NCBI GenBank assembly: GCA_949316495.1
Contig: OX439000.1
Location: forward strand, 54,908,220-54,972,219
Reading direction: 5' to 3'
Length of the DNA: 64,000 bases
DNA from: Amphiduros pacificus
Taxonomy: Eukaryota > Annelida > Polychaeta > Phyllodocida > Hesionidae
Below are positions 44,811 through 57,783 of the stretch, in pieces; the first letter of the stretch is position 1; every line of letters starts with the position of its first letter. The position numbers and the translations under genes were made by a program. The notes under the pieces were generated by a model that did no database searches, was not told the origin of the DNA, and was given only the letters and a program-made list of their open reading frames with translations.

Positions 44811-46268
44811 TCTAGTTGAATTAAGGTAAACATAGACACCAACCCAGGCCAAAGACAAAAAACTCTCATTGAATCTACACCTTTTCTGCCAAAATTTCAT
44901 AAGGATTAATCAAATTGGCTCTTACAATGACATCACCATCTGTCTCAACCAATTAAAAGGGTGAGGGAAGAAAATGGTGGCTGCAGACAGCTTTCCAATT
45001 GAATCTGATGTGTGATATGTTAAGATGACATTTAAAAGGTAGCAGATTTGCAGAATGACCAAAATGATGGCACAAGTATATACCACCAAAGGCAAGGCCA
45101 GAGCTTGAAGAAGGGATAGAGATGGTGATGGAAACAAGTGACGGGGTGCTCCACTGACTTTGGTGGAACAGAGCTGGCAAAATCAACAATGCATACAAAA
45201 TCTATTCAATGTAGATACAAAAATGCAAGATGAGACAAACTATTACTAAAAACAAACTAAATTAGATAAAAAATACAGTCAAAGTCTAAAAATAAAAAGG
45301 CAAAGGCATTGGAAAGTGATTTTTTGAGTGAAAACAGTTTTTACTTGGTTTTCACTTTTTTATGAGACAAGTTTTTTTACAAGATATTGGTTGGTTTAGA
45401 GTCGCTGAGCTGTGGTTAATGTAGATTGTCAAAGATGTCTGATGCATTTTATCACCTGTGGTGACTCTTCAGAGGCTGGCAAGAGAATTGATTTTCAGAG
45501 AATCAAAACAAATTGGAATTAAAGGAACCTTGTGGTTCCATTAAACATAGCAACCATGGAGTACCAATTAATTTGTTACTCATCCTTGACTTTCACAAAT
45601 GTGACACGCGCAGGTCTCACATGTGACATAAGAGAAAAAGTTGATCATTTGAGGTCCGATGGGGAGTCCTGGTTTGCTGAAATGCCAATTATGGACAGTT
45701 CATATTAAAACTGTTCCGGCGATGGGAACCTGATCCGGCGAGGATCATGTCACAGTAACAAATTAATCAGTCATAATGGGAACTTGTATAAATCCCACTC
45801 AAACGTTCCTGGCTCTGGGGGCAAGCTCAAGTTTATAACACTGAAGCCAGCAGTAAGATTTGTCAGGTATATTGGTTGTTGTGTATTTTTTCATGTCATG
45901 TAACAAAACAGACTGTGATTTGAATGTTAAAACATTTTCATTTGTCTCTGAAGATCTGGTGAATTTCCTCCAGTGAATTGAGCACTCTCAGACAATCATC
46001 CATCTTTTCTGGGAGACATTACAGTTGGTTGTTAAGAGTAGGCATATCGCCAACTGTTGATGGCAGAGATTAGAATCGGTGCCTCAGTCACGCAAAGTGG
46101 CTGATTAAAAGCTGGGTGTAAGATGAAGAATAATGTGTGATGAGAGAAATAAGTCTCATAAAAAATGTAGGACTACAAACCTCTTTAGCCATGAATAAAT
46201 GAGGCTGGAGTCGTTATCCAAATATCCACCAGGTCCTCAAAATATAGGCAGTCATTAGGTCATACCTC
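44811..46268. other. intron; scattered family fragments
   Basis: 44870-44935 ('atttcataaggattaatcaa', 'attggctctta') resembles 61160-61215. No exon is supported. Confidence 0.4.
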
Positions 46269-46388
46269 AGTCACATTTGCATCGGGTACCCACTGGAAAG
46301 TCACATTCGCATCGGGTACCCACTAGAAAGTCACATTTGCATCGGGTACCCACTGGAAAGTCACATTTGCATCGGGTGCCCAACGAAA
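46269..46388 (+). repeat. 30-bp tandem repeat, 4 copies
   Basis: Units of 'agtcacatttgcatcgggta' followed by 'cccactggaa', with few changes; the fourth is degraded. Confidence 0.93.
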
Positions 46389-46467
46389 AGTGAAAATCGG
46401 CAGATTTCCAGGTGTTCCGGGTACCAGTGATAATTGAGATATGTCATGGGTTGGATTACATTAAACA

Positions 46468-46586
46468 CAGGCACTGTTCAGCCTCCAAGTGTATGGAGTC
46501 CCTAGGATTATCGCAAGGGTACCTCACAGGCACTGTTCAGCCTCCCAAGTGTATGGAGTCCCTAGGATTATCGCAAGGGTACCTCA
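46468..46586 (+). repeat. 59/60-bp tandem duplication
   Basis: Two near-identical copies starting 'caggcactgttcagcctcc' and ending 'tatcgcaagggtacctca'; the second has one extra C. Confidence 0.93.
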
Positions 46587-46967
46587 AAGCTACCTAACAA
46601 TGGCCAAAGCCTGTGTGGTTATCTGTCTTGGTGATTGCCCCCAGCACATCCCACACATTTACCATTATGTGATGTCCTAAAGCTTATTGTATGATGCCCA
46701 TCTAGACATCAGCCCACTTTACAGGAAATCTGGGAACTATACACTAGAAAAGAACCTATTTTCATGAAGGGAGCCTCTTTAACTTTGAATTTTGATCAGA
46801 AAATATGGTGGCAGCCCTTCTCGGCTGATAAAAAATTCCCTCCCTGTCGGTTTTGTAAAAAAAAAAAAAAAAAAACAATTGTGCAGGTGCCTTAACTGAA
46901 ATCAGTACAAACTAAATGTGACTGAGGTACAAAACAGGCATTCTTATCTGTTATCCCCACTGTATAC

Positions 46968-47286
46968 TTAACCCCTAATGGACGGGAAGGACGGCAACAT
47001 CCACTACCGGTAACGGACGGGAGGGACGTTGACGTCCCCATTGTTCTGGCTCAATGACGTCATTTTGTAACATTCTCTTGGGCTGCAACTTTGTTACAAT
47101 GTAATCATGATAATGACGTCAGACAGCTTGGATCATGAACTTTTGACCCCAGCACTTCATTGAGCATACTGAGTAACCATGGTTATAAATGTCATCAATT
47201 TAGTATATAGATACACTAGTCCAGAAAAAAATTGGTTAGTCCTGCCAATCAACAAAATTTAGAGAGGCTAGTCCTTAAGGGGTTAA
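46968..47286. mobile_element. TTAA-bounded MITE, copy C (best preserved)
   Basis: It starts TTAACCCCTAATGGACGGG and ends CCTTAAGGGGTTAA, 319 bp. It is the uninterrupted reference for copy B and retains many CpG-containing words (gacgtc, ggacggga), suggesting it is younger than the copy at 470. Confidence 0.88.
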
Positions 47287-48644
47287 AGTAACAGGAAGAA
47301 TGGATCTTAAAGTCAACTAAAGATCATTTTCTCTCTGTTTACTTCAAGTCAGCAAATCATGAAAGTTTCATGACATTGATTGTGCAAAACTTGTTGCACA
47401 TGATACTTTTGTATGCACATTTTAAGACCAAAATGATCTAGAAGCTAATATTTAATCAACTCCTATCCATACAGACTCATCATCATCAGTCAGTGTATGA
47501 TGGGCAGATATAGGTACATTGGGTGCTGTCTGGTGCCTGATGTCCACTATGCACACCATGTGATCAGTGGAGGCCATGCCAGCACCACTCCACATCATGG
47601 CAGCTATTTTGCTACCACACTAATTATGTTTGTTTCACAGTTATATGTCATGATACAAAAGGGTTAAAAGGTAAAAGTGAGACAGGTTGTCTCCTCTCAG
47701 ATACTTTGAATGTTGCTTTGGTCAGGGGCATCAAGAGTGAAGTCTGTAATGAAATAATGTTGAGTACAGAGCACTTATCAAAGTTCAATGACCTGCACTC
47801 ATTAAGCTAATGAGAAGGAGAAATACGAGAAATACAATGGAATATGAGAGGAGAAGTAAATCAAAGACTTTTGTTAACAGTTCTGAAAAATTGGTGGCAA
47901 TAATAATTATTCAATGTGAATGATAATGGTAAAAATTTCAAATTAACTGTCAACAGGGTCATTTGGGGCACTCTAGCAGTTCAATTTGCCTTCTTCTTTA
48001 TTTCGGCCCTGTGGCCTAAAATCTGTCCTCGACTGCTTGGAAATGAGTAAAATGCCAATATAAGATAACAGAAAAATTCCCGTGGAAAGGTCAAGATAGA
48101 TAGTTATTGCAGTTTAATTTCTCAAAGTACTGTCAGGTATGAAGGGGGCAAGTGGGGTCATGTGGCATGACTGTATTGTGCCACATGAGGACCAGATGGA
48201 GCCACAGAACAACTGAATATGATTAAATGGCATCACATGATGATGACCCTACGACCATGTTTCTGCATGATGTAAAAGAAGATGATGTTTTGTCAAGAAC
48301 ATTGATATATTGTTAAGAACATTACAAAACATTGAAACTTTTAATTATGGTACAGAAGTGTATAAGATATTAGTATTTGTCAAATGAAATGTCAAACAAG
48401 ATATGCAAGGCAATTGAACTGTCACAAGAAAAGAGCATCAATTGCCATTGTGAAGATATGAAAAATAACAGAAAAACTCACACATAAGGTGGTGTTTGGA
48501 ATGGTAAAATTTGATGTAAGGACTTTTCATTCCCAGATCAAACACTTACAACATGGGCCTTGAATTGTGATGATCTTGTATCTGTTTATAAACAAGCTGC
48601 CATTTTGAGGGTATTGCAGTACTCCTGGCGTGGGTATGTATGTG
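47287..48644. other. intron, nothing recognised
   Basis: No exon or repeat boundary was identified. Confidence 0.4.
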
Positions 48645-49690
48645 TGTTTTTCTAGGTCACAGGCACAATTATGTGAAATCCCAAGAATCGCAATAACTCA
48701 AGAACAAATATGGCAGCTTTATGAGATTTGACACACATAAGCATCTGGTAAAGACCTCAGCATTTTTTCCTTGAAACATGACCTTCACCTACTTTTTCAA
48801 GGTCACAGAGACAATTATGTGAAATTCCTATCATTGCTATAACTCTAGAACGAATGGAGGCAGCTTTATGAGACTTGACACACATAAGCATCTGGTGAAA
48901 ACCCCAGATGAGTTTGATGGATGGCAACCTTGACCTATTTTTCAAGGTCACAGGGACAATTATGTGGAATCCCAAGAAGCACAATAACTCAAGAACAAAT
49001 GATGGCAGCTTTATGAGACTTGACACACATAAGCATCTGATAGTAGCCTCGGATGAGTCCGATGGACGGCAACCTTGACCTATTTTTCAAGGTCACAGGC
49101 ACAATTATGTGAAATCCCCATCATTGTGATAACTGGAGAACAAATGATGGCAGCTTTTTGGGACTTGAAACACACAAGCAACTGGTGAAAGCCCCAGACG
49201 AGTATGATGGACGGTGACCTTCACCTTCTTTTCAAGGTCACAGGGACAATTATGTGAAATCCCAAGCATCACGATAACTTAAGAACAAATTTTGGCAGTT
49301 TTATGAGATTGACACACATAAGCATCTGATGAAGATCTCAGACTTTTTTTTATGGAACGTGACCTTCACTTACTTTTCAAGGTCACAGGGACAATTATGT
49401 GAAATCCCCATCATTGCAATAACTTGACAACAAAGTACGGCAGCTTTATGAGACTTGACACACATAAGCATCTGGTAAAGACCCAAAAAGAGTTTGATGA
49501 ATGGTGACCTTCACCTACTTTTCAAGGTCACAGGGACAATTATCTCAAATCCACGTCATTGTAATGACTCAAGAACAAATAGTAGCAGCTTCATGAGAAT
49601 TGACACACATAAGCATCTGGTGAAGACCCCAGATGAGTTTGATGGATGGTGACCTTCACCTGCTTTTCAAGGCCACAGGCCCATCATCTC
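48645..49690 (+). repeat. about 145-bp tandem repeat, ~8 copies, AAGGTCA-bearing
   Basis: The phrase 'caaggtcacagggacaatta' recurs near 48652, 48799, 48944, 49089, 49233, 49379, 49525 and 49670. Each is followed by 'aagaacaaa', 'ggcagctttatgagacttga', 'cacacataagcatctgg' and 'gaccttcacct'. Copies are 80-95 percent alike by eye. The open frame on the reverse strand at 48757-49026 lies within the array and is not a gene. Confidence 0.92.
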
Positions 49691-50429
49691 AATTATTTTA
49701 GAGTAAATGATAATTGACACACATAAGCTATCAAAGGAAGTAGATGTGCACTATTTTGTTTTTTTTACTCCTGCATCAATTTGCCTTGGTGCAGTGACGT
49801 TTTGTTCACAAATATTGAGCGGAGCGAATGTTGTGCAGTAATTTATCAGGGCTGAGGGTTGATGCATCTCTGATGCCTATGTTTTCACTTTGAATACAGA
49901 AATACATCAGCAGGCAGTGAACCTTAATTATCAACTTTATACTAAACAAAATATAGTACATGATATTTTATCAAAATCAAATATGGTAGACTGAGGGGAC
50001 TATCTGAAGTGTGACAGGTTAATTGAAGTGCTGAGTTAGTATTTTGAAGATATTTGATCCAATTATGTGGTGCTGTGGAACCAGTGGAATGTGACCTTCA
50101 GGTTGCCGTAATCATGTAAGATAACACAGATCTGTGTGAGTTGCAAAGACTTCGAGTGCAATATAAACTGAGGAGAGCTAATCAAACAAGAGTTACCGCA
50201 CATACACTGTTAATATTGAAACAGAGTGGTTGACCAGCAGCTATATTGTGTGTTTTGTGCCACATAGACTTTAATATAATGTTTAGTTAGGTTAAGGACA
50301 TTGATTTTAATCATGCAAATGCTAAATTCCCTCCCATAAAGGTCATTCCAATTTAGACTTTTAGACTCTGTCTTTTCAAATGTTGTTTAAGCTTAACATC
50401 TTAATAATAACACTACAACTGTCATATAC
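49691..50429. other. intron, nothing recognised
   Basis: No supported feature. Confidence 0.4.
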
Positions 50430-50760
50430 ACATCAGGTTCACTGAGCAATCATGGGAGCCAAAAAGGGTTAAAGAGTGATTTCATTCACCAATCAGAGAC
50501 CAGCTAACATAAAGATTACAAGAATTGTCCGTGGTAACAATGGCTAGAGATGGCGAATAAGATCTGTCTGCATTACAAACTCCAAAAAGTTATTTGTTGG
50601 AATTATGATTTGATTCTTGATTGCAAAACAATCAAAAACTGATCTTGTCCATTATAATCTAAATATGATAAAATTTGGTGGATATCTCACCGGAGATCCC
50701 CTCATGTTAATCATGGTGGCAAATTGTATATATTTCACTTTAAAACACACAAATTTGGCT
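50430..50760 (+). repeat. interspersed repeat, relative of 14098 and 61528
   Basis: It shares ordered blocks with 14190-14410 ('cagagaccag', 'gattacaaga', 'gaattatgatttga') and, further right, with 61620-61665 ('ctcatgtta', 'gcaaattgt', 'tatattt'). Confidence 0.65.
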
Positions 50761-52533
50761 CCAGTAGCCATAACATGTTCCTGGCCCCACACACTTATTT
50801 TCTGTGGTTGATCGATCTACTAAAATGTAATTTTCAGCATTCTTTTGATCGTACATGGATTGTCATTGGCACTATCAACACATTTTTTAACCGTTTGTAT
50901 GCTATACCCAAATAGGGCTAAGTTGTCATGAATGCCACATGCATATGACAAGAAGTTATGAATAGTACCAAAATTGGCAGAGGAGCCTTTATTACCATTC
51001 AAAGCCTTTTTACCTCTGCTGACTTCTTTGAAGTTGCAGAGCTTTAGGAGTGGGGAAAATGTCTGTCTATCTGTGAATCCGTCTGTCCGTCCATCTGTCA
51101 ACGTTTCTTTTAAAATCTTCTCCACAACTAGCAGTAATATATGTTTCATCTTTTATAGAGAAGTAGATATAGAGTTGAAGATTCAGATTCCTTCAAATCG
51201 AAACTAGTGCACTGACCTCGAAATCGAAACTAGTGCAATGACCTCGAGGTCTCAAATTTTGTGCTGAGCATATCTCAACAACCGCCTATAAATGGAAATT
51301 AAAACTCATAGCTGTCATAGCTGTGCCTCGTCATACTTTCTTAGTCATATGACCTTTGACCTTGGCACATGGACCTTGAATTCAAATTTTGTGTTCCTGC
51401 AACATCTCAATCATTAAATTTGACTGAGTTACAGCCCCCTCCCCCAAGAAAGGGCCAGTATGGACCCTCACAGCATAAAAAGGTTCATTAGGGATTGGAA
51501 CAGTTAAATATATAATTTATTCCTTAAAATTTAGTGTAAAATGTGGTAAAATATCCTTTACAAAAATATCCATGTTATGCTAGACCTGATTGTGTCATGC
51601 TGACCCAAACATGACCATGCCATACAAAGGTCTAAAAAGGATTCATACAGTCAAATATTTATAACAGTTTTGATGTTGATTTATCTTAGTCAGTGCATTT
51701 TGCCATTGAACTATTAGACGAATTTATACTGATAATTGATGACATTTTTCTGTGATGTGATAGGGCAGTTGGCTGAGTGGTTATCATGAAGATGATAAAT
51801 CTGTCAGCCTCATTATCTCCCTCATGGCTGGGTATTGATTAGTGGAAGTGATCAGTGCAGGTGTATCTAAGTGGAGAATAATAGATTCCTTGTCTTGTGA
51901 CAATGTTGATGGAAACAGATTAAATAATAGTTGATATAACGTGGCATGATCTTCACTGATTTAGTGATGATTGTCATAAGATCCTCTTCATGCAGTGATA
52001 GCTTGATAAGTATATATCTTTCCAACAAAGATCTGTTTGTCTTTTGTTTATCTGCTGTCTCTTTACACAACTCTGTACACAGTTTATGTTTGATTATCAA
52101 GCTGCGCTATGGCCATTGTTGCCAGTGGTACCAGCTTTGTATTGAAGTCATGAATGTTTAATCATCCAGCCGATCCTCAGCAAGTGGCGGGTCTTTCATT
52201 GTCCTGCAGGCATAGACAAGTGTGGGATGCATGCTGGGAGATGCTGCGGCCACTTTCCGCATTCCCAACATAAAACCTCAGTTGAGTGTCTGTAAGAGGC
52301 AGTCTGGAGTAGAGGTCTTTCAGGGGCATTTCATCGCAACTGTGTATTGATAGAACTTGTCACATTAAAGGCTATATCAGATGGACATTGCCATCAGCAG
52401 TTCCACAGATTGAGAGAGAGATAACATTAATGCTGCATACCACCGACATTTAGCACTAGATAAGTGTCGTCCTTGGACTAAAGAGACGCTAAGAACTCTC
52501 TACAGATGTTCATGTGAATTCATGTTTTTTTAG
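50761..52533. other. intron, no gene
   Basis: 50990-51140 has a CTGTC/GTCCGTC-rich stretch of the kind common in invertebrate repeats. 51205-51245 duplicates 'cgaaactagtgca' and 'tgacctcga'. No exon is supported. Confidence 0.4.
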
Positions 52534-52553
52534 GGGATTATTTAAGATTAAAT

Positions 52554-52811
52554 ATGGAGAGTAGTCAGAATAGAGATTTAACCTCAACAGAAGAGAACCA
52601 AAAATCCTCAAGGAAAATGAGTGTTCAAGACAGTGCTACATCAAACAGGAATGAGAAAGCCAGAAAAAAATCAAATGCTATTAAAAGAGATAGCATTATG
52701 GATAAGACAATGGAGTTGGAAAGTTTGAACAGTATGGACATACCAGATGGAGAAGTTCGTGATAAGAAGGAAAACTCGGAAAAGTCAGACAGTAGAATAT
52801 CCTCGGCAAAG
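52554..52811 (+). CDS. SPATA1: SPATA1 alternative first coding exon, form B
   Basis: An 86-codon frame from ATG 52554 ends at donor aaag|gtattg in phase 0, so it also joins the acceptor at 55590. Residues are charged and Ser-rich without a domain (SSRKMSVQD, EKARKKSNAIKRD, DKKENSEKSDSRISS), as expected of a disordered leader. An acceptor-like tttttttag lies at 52525-52533, but reading through it in phase 0 from form A meets a stop, so this exon would act as an alternative start or as a spliced leader-bearing exon. Vertebrate SPATA1 has no such leader that I recall. Confidence 0.5.
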
Positions 52812-55589
52812 GTATTGTTTTCATCTATTCACAAATATTAGATCATCCGAGAATTTTGTTGAGTGCATATCAGTTTAATGATTAAAAAAATAAAATAAAT
52901 TTAACATTGTGAAAAGTAATAAGTCCAGGAAAAAAGTTCAGCAGATATTTCATTTGGTGTACGTTCCTGACTGCATAGAGTAGTACATAGCAACAGGTTG
53001 GCTCATATCACATGAAGTTACAGAAAAATAGGCTTACTTTTTTGACTACATTGAAACAGGAAAATATATACAAGAGATAATATTATTCTTGCATGCCCAT
53101 ACTAATGTTCGGTAGGCACATGATATTTCCTTTTTGAATATTTACTTTTGATGAGTAAGACTTTTTATCCAATTTAAAACACAGTTCTGAGCAAACAGGA
53201 CAGGTTTTAACCCATTCTAAAGTTAAACATGAAATACACTTGGAGTAAATGAAAGTTTAATATCACCAGGATAAGGCCTGCCATAACTAAGACAACCACC
53301 TGCAAGGTGTACACTGTGGATGTGTTGTTACCAAGATACCAGTGCCACTGTGGGTCTCCCAGCAGACTGCACTGCACAGTCTCACCATATCACATCACTC
53401 CTCAATACCTCCATCACTCAGAGGCTGCAATGTTTGATCAATCTCAAATCTTTTAAGATCTCTTTATATTGAGATCCATCTCTGGTCAAATTGAGATGTG
53501 GTGAATTTTTGCAATAACCATATTAATTCAGAAAAATACTTATTAATCTTTGAAATAACATTAAATCATATACAGCTACATTGACAGAAACTTTATTGCA
53601 GTGAAGAAATGGAGGTTGTCTCTGTGTTCAGAGGAATGCATAGGCTATATGAGATGTGTTATCATGCAGTGAGGTTTTATGTTGACATAGCATTAATGAT
53701 ATGATTGTCATTCTTTAATCATATGAAAGATCAATATTTGTCTTTGGTCATTATTTCATAATGTGACCATGATATATATTTTTATATATTTATAACAAAC
53801 ATGACAATCCATATGTCTCATTTCTACTCCAAGAGTTATGCGTGTTATTGATGAGTTGCATTGACAAACTTTGGTCAGTCAATATAAGCAATGTCAGTAA
53901 GTGTAATGTAGTCAGTTAATTAGGTTGATTTTAGGAGAATATTCACGATAATATCATCCATCATCAGCCCCGAGGAAGCAGGTAGCATTTGATTAAGGGT
54001 TTAATGATGATGATAGCCAGACTGAGTGGCTTCACTCTTGTGACTTTCATCACCTTCATCGTTAAACTGTTTGCGTACTCTACAAGCTGAAGTACAAATG
54101 CTTTTCTACCTTGGGGCTCTTCGCTGCAGTCTGGTGTGAAATATAAATTTTACAGGTATTGGTTATAAATATTGATTAACATTTATGGTCATGATTCATT
54201 AAAAAATATAACATTATTTTAGACATTATTCGGGATTGGCCATTTCGAGAGCCAAATTTGGCATTCAATAGTTTCACTATGCAATTTCATAATTTAAGCT
54301 ATAATTTTTGTGTTATTTGTGATTACCACTGTAAACTGCAGATTGGGCATACAACCTCAGGGTGTGATTTGAGATAAAGGTTCTGATAAGTCATGGGGCT
54401 GTCACACATGTGAGGAGCGAATAAGTGATTATGAGATTCTTGACACATGAAAAAGCACCAACAATTCCAGTGGGATAAACACCCTCTGGTCTGAGTGAGT
54501 GAGGAACATTTTCCAAAATTTTGGAAAATTTTAAACCTCCCAACATTCCTCCCACAAGGCCAGGACATTAATGAGCTCAACTTTTTGTCAAGATTGCAAA
54601 GTCATTCCCAAAAAATTGTTAAATATCACAGTGTGACAACACCATTAGATATCATGAACAAAGTGAACCACCACAGATTAACACAGTACTCCGGGCTAAG
54701 TATATTCTGTTGTGTAAGCCCCTCTCAAAGGTAACAATGTTTTAAGTACCATAACTTAATAGTTATACAGAATTAATTGCTTGTGGTCAATAAGGAAGAA
54801 AGGTTATGAAAAAAAGATAAATGAAAAAGAAAAAGAAAAAAATATAGAATAGTTATGAATTTACATAAGTAAAGAATTACCAGAAACAAATACTATGGAT
54901 AAATGTCATTGCTATGGACTGAATAAGATTGACATTCAAATTCCAATGACAGCACAGCAACAAAATAAGTATGACACTGACACATTGGATTGTTAGCCAG
55001 GTGAATATTTCATGAGAACAAGTAACGGTTATCGGTAGTGATATGATAGCATCACATAGTCATGGAGACCATGATGATAGGTGAATCAAAGCAAACCACT
55101 CAATGCCAAACAAACAAAACGTATACGGTCCTCAGACTTGGAAAATGGCTGAGTGTGACCAATAATGAAGACAAAATTAGCAATGTATTAATATCAATGA
55201 AAGATAAGTGATGTATTTTAACAGAGAGATCTTTATGAAGCTTCCAATTTTGGCAGTTTCTGCCTGTTCTTGGTTGTAAAAAGCCCCACAGACCCCAGCA
55301 TAGCTACGAGGCAAATATTTTCATACGTGATTTTTTTATACCATATATTGCAATATTGCCAAACAAAAACTGTTTAAAGTACTTGAAATGTTGAATATTG
55401 TAAAATTAATTTTCATTTCATTCATCATATTTCGACATGCTTACATTCAATAATGGTGACTGATTAAACTGAAAGTCACATGAAAAGTAAATTATTATGG
55501 CAATATGATTATTTTACATCAAATGTGTATGAGAGTAAAATGATATAAAAATAATTTTGTTTTGATTGCAATGTTTAATTATATTTCAG
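52812..55589. other. intron, nothing recognised
   Basis: Frames at 54323-54734 on both strands overlap and lack support. Confidence 0.4.
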
Positions 55590-55696
55590 TTGGCAGAACT
55601 GCATGTGTATATGATACCTATTGAGTGTTGGCGAAGTAACCTTAATAGTGCTGTCAACCAGTCCATTGACAGTGCTATATCTGCAGGATTTATGAG
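55590..55696 (+). CDS. SPATA1: SPATA1 shared exon, N-terminal domain part 1
   Basis: Acceptor tatatttcag ends at 55589 and donor gag|gtaaat starts at 55697; enters phase 0, leaves phase 2. It encodes LAELHVYMIPIECWRSNLN, a middle of 9 residues, then SAISAGFMR. Vertebrate SPATA1 as I recall has LVELHVFYVPEGSWNYKLN and KFISAGFLR in the same places, which is a strong family signature. SPATA1 is a testis and cilia-associated protein with an N-terminal ubiquitin-like fold region and C-terminal coiled coil; its molecular role is poorly known. Confidence 0.82.
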
Positions 55697-56387
55697 GTAA
55701 ATAATCAAATAAATTCAAATTAACATCCAAGGATATAAATATTCCCATTCTGAGTGTCAGCAGTGTCTTGTGTAAATTGTAGAATAGAAGATGGATTCAT
55801 TTACACAGTGAAAAGGCACAAGAACTAATATATAGAGTGTCCTTGTACAGAATATAAGCATTCTACTATCTTTATGAAAGGTTTCAAGGCTGTAAGAACT
55901 AAAAATAAAAAGATTTGCCAGCAAGGTTAGAACTAAGGAAAAAAGAATAATATTTGTGGGGCTCTATAACCTGACACTAATTATTTCAAAATTTGTCACT
56001 TCTGCTTTGGCCAGTATGTATGAAATTAATGATGTGATTAAAAAATAATATAATCGAGAATGAAACCAATTTTGAATAATTGCCCTGGTGAATTTGTCAT
56101 GGCAAACGTCCTAATCTGATGTAAATGTATGATATATGATTTTCCATGTGGTGATATAGTTGGTATTCCAAATTGTTGTAATATGACATATGAATTATGG
56201 ATTTACAATCTCAGTTCCTTTATCCATCATAAATTATGCATTGTGAATTCATAGTTTGTGAAACACGATCTAATTTGTTCACATTTATCATCTTTTATAA
56301 TTATTTATATGTTGAGAGAGAGAGACTGCAATGGTGGATTTATTTTTTGGATGTGTGATAGTTGCCAAGCATGTCCATTTGGGAACG
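55697..56387. other. SPATA1 intron, nothing recognised
   Basis: AT-rich; a short GA run near 56315. Confidence 0.5.
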
Positions 56388-56843
56388 CTGTGTTTGTGTA
56401 GGAGAAGTGTCCTAGCATCGCCTGCTGTTAATCCTTTGTGTGTGCTGTGTTTGTGTAGGAGAAGTGTCCTAGCATCGCCTGCTGTTAATCCATTGTGTGT
56501 GCTGTGTTTGTGTAGGAGAAGTGTCCTAGCATCGCCTGCTGTTAATCCATTGTGTGTGCTGTGTTTGTGTAGGAGAAGTGTCCTAGCATCGCCTGCTGTT
56601 AATCCTTTGTGTGTGCTGTGTTTGAGTAGGAGAAGTGTCCTAGCATCGCCTGCTGTTAATCCTTTGTGTGTGCTGTGTTTGAGTAGGAGAAGTGTCCTAG
56701 CATCGCCTGCTGTTAATCCATTGTGTGTGCTGTGTTTGTGTAGGAGAAGTGTCCTAGCATCGCCTGCTGTTAATCCTTTGAGTGTGCTGTGTTTGTGTAG
56801 GAGAAGTGTCCTAGCATCGCCTGCTGTTAATCCTTTGTGTGTC
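56388..56843 (+). repeat. 57-bp minisatellite, 8 copies, in SPATA1 intron
   Basis: Units begin 'ctgtgtttgtgtaggagaag' and include 'tgtcctagcatcgcctgctg'. They differ at a few positions (ttgtgtag/ttgagtag, cctttg/ccattg, tgtgtg/gagtgt). A 205-codon frame runs through it only because 57 is a multiple of three. It lies between two firmly identified SPATA1 exons and is not in the mature message. Confidence 0.96.
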
Positions 56844-57501
56844 TGGGTAGAGATCGATCCAGGCAGTCTGAATGCCTCTTTATCAAATCCAATTCAGAAG
56901 CTCCAACAGATCCATTTACTTATCTCTGCAGTCATTTCAACCTTTTGACAACTACAAATATCATATTTAAGTTTAGTCAGTGCAAATAAAGGGCATTCAT
57001 ATTACTCATATATATTTAGAAGTTGAAGTCAGTCCAGGACTGAGGTTGCTAAGCATTTGAATTGAAACTACACGTTGATATCCTCTTGACTTTTTACTTA
57101 ATAATTGTCAAGAGTCCATAGCTCCTGGTCATGGACAACATCCAACATGACATAATGTTACCTTAACTATTACAATTATTTACAACATAAGCCCCTATTA
57201 CAGACTTGGAGTTAAACTTAACTTCTCAAGGAAAATATTCCTCAGTGTAGGGAATCTCTACTTTTGTTATATTTGAATATAACATATGTTGAAGGAACAT
57301 TTTGAAAGGAAGTTTTTCTATAAACTTCTGTATACTAACAACTTGACATAATCATTGAAAAATAAAATCTCCCAAAGAATGCCATTGACAAAATGTTGGA
57401 TAAGCCTCTCTTAGGCTATTATTAGGATGGTAGTGATCAGAAAAAAGTATCTAATTATTTAAATGATTACATGGTTTGAAATTCATTTGTTTTATTTACA
57501 G

Positions 57502-57631
57502 AGTATTACCAGAATTACCATTGGCACAACTACGAAATGAGATTCATGACCAGTTATCAGTTGAAAATGATCCAGACTTTTTACCACAGGACTTTATATT
57601 TTTACGAAGTGTTGGAAGATGTTTTACGAAG
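57502..57631 (+). CDS. SPATA1: SPATA1 shared exon, N-terminal domain part 2
   Basis: Acceptor ttatttacag ends at 57501 and donor cgaag|gtaaga starts at 57632; enters phase 2, leaves phase 0. With the previous exon it gives Arg then VLPELPLAQLRNEIHDQL, and later DFIFLRSVGRCFTK. Vertebrate SPATA1 has VSPQLTLRALRERLGEFL and KFLFLKCIGNNLAVV at these places. The next exon, expected to start with a VKEKQE-like sequence, was not found up to 64000, so the gene continues off the window. Confidence 0.82.
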
Positions 57632-57783
57632 GTAAGAATATTTTCTGTCTATGTTTTTAATTTAAGGTCATTTATATCAATTTTGACAACATAATAAACT
57701 CAAAACCCTTTTGTATTTGTAGAGTACAATATTCTGTGCTATAATGTTAAATATGGACATCTATCCTGTTGGTATTTTGGCAC

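Noticed and set aside
48757-49026. 89-codon minus-strand frame
   Set aside because: Lies within the 145-bp tandem array; its peptide repeats with the array.
56331-56948. 205-residue repetitive protein
   Set aside because: It is a 57-bp minisatellite in a SPATA1 intron; the frame stays open because the unit is a multiple of three without a stop.
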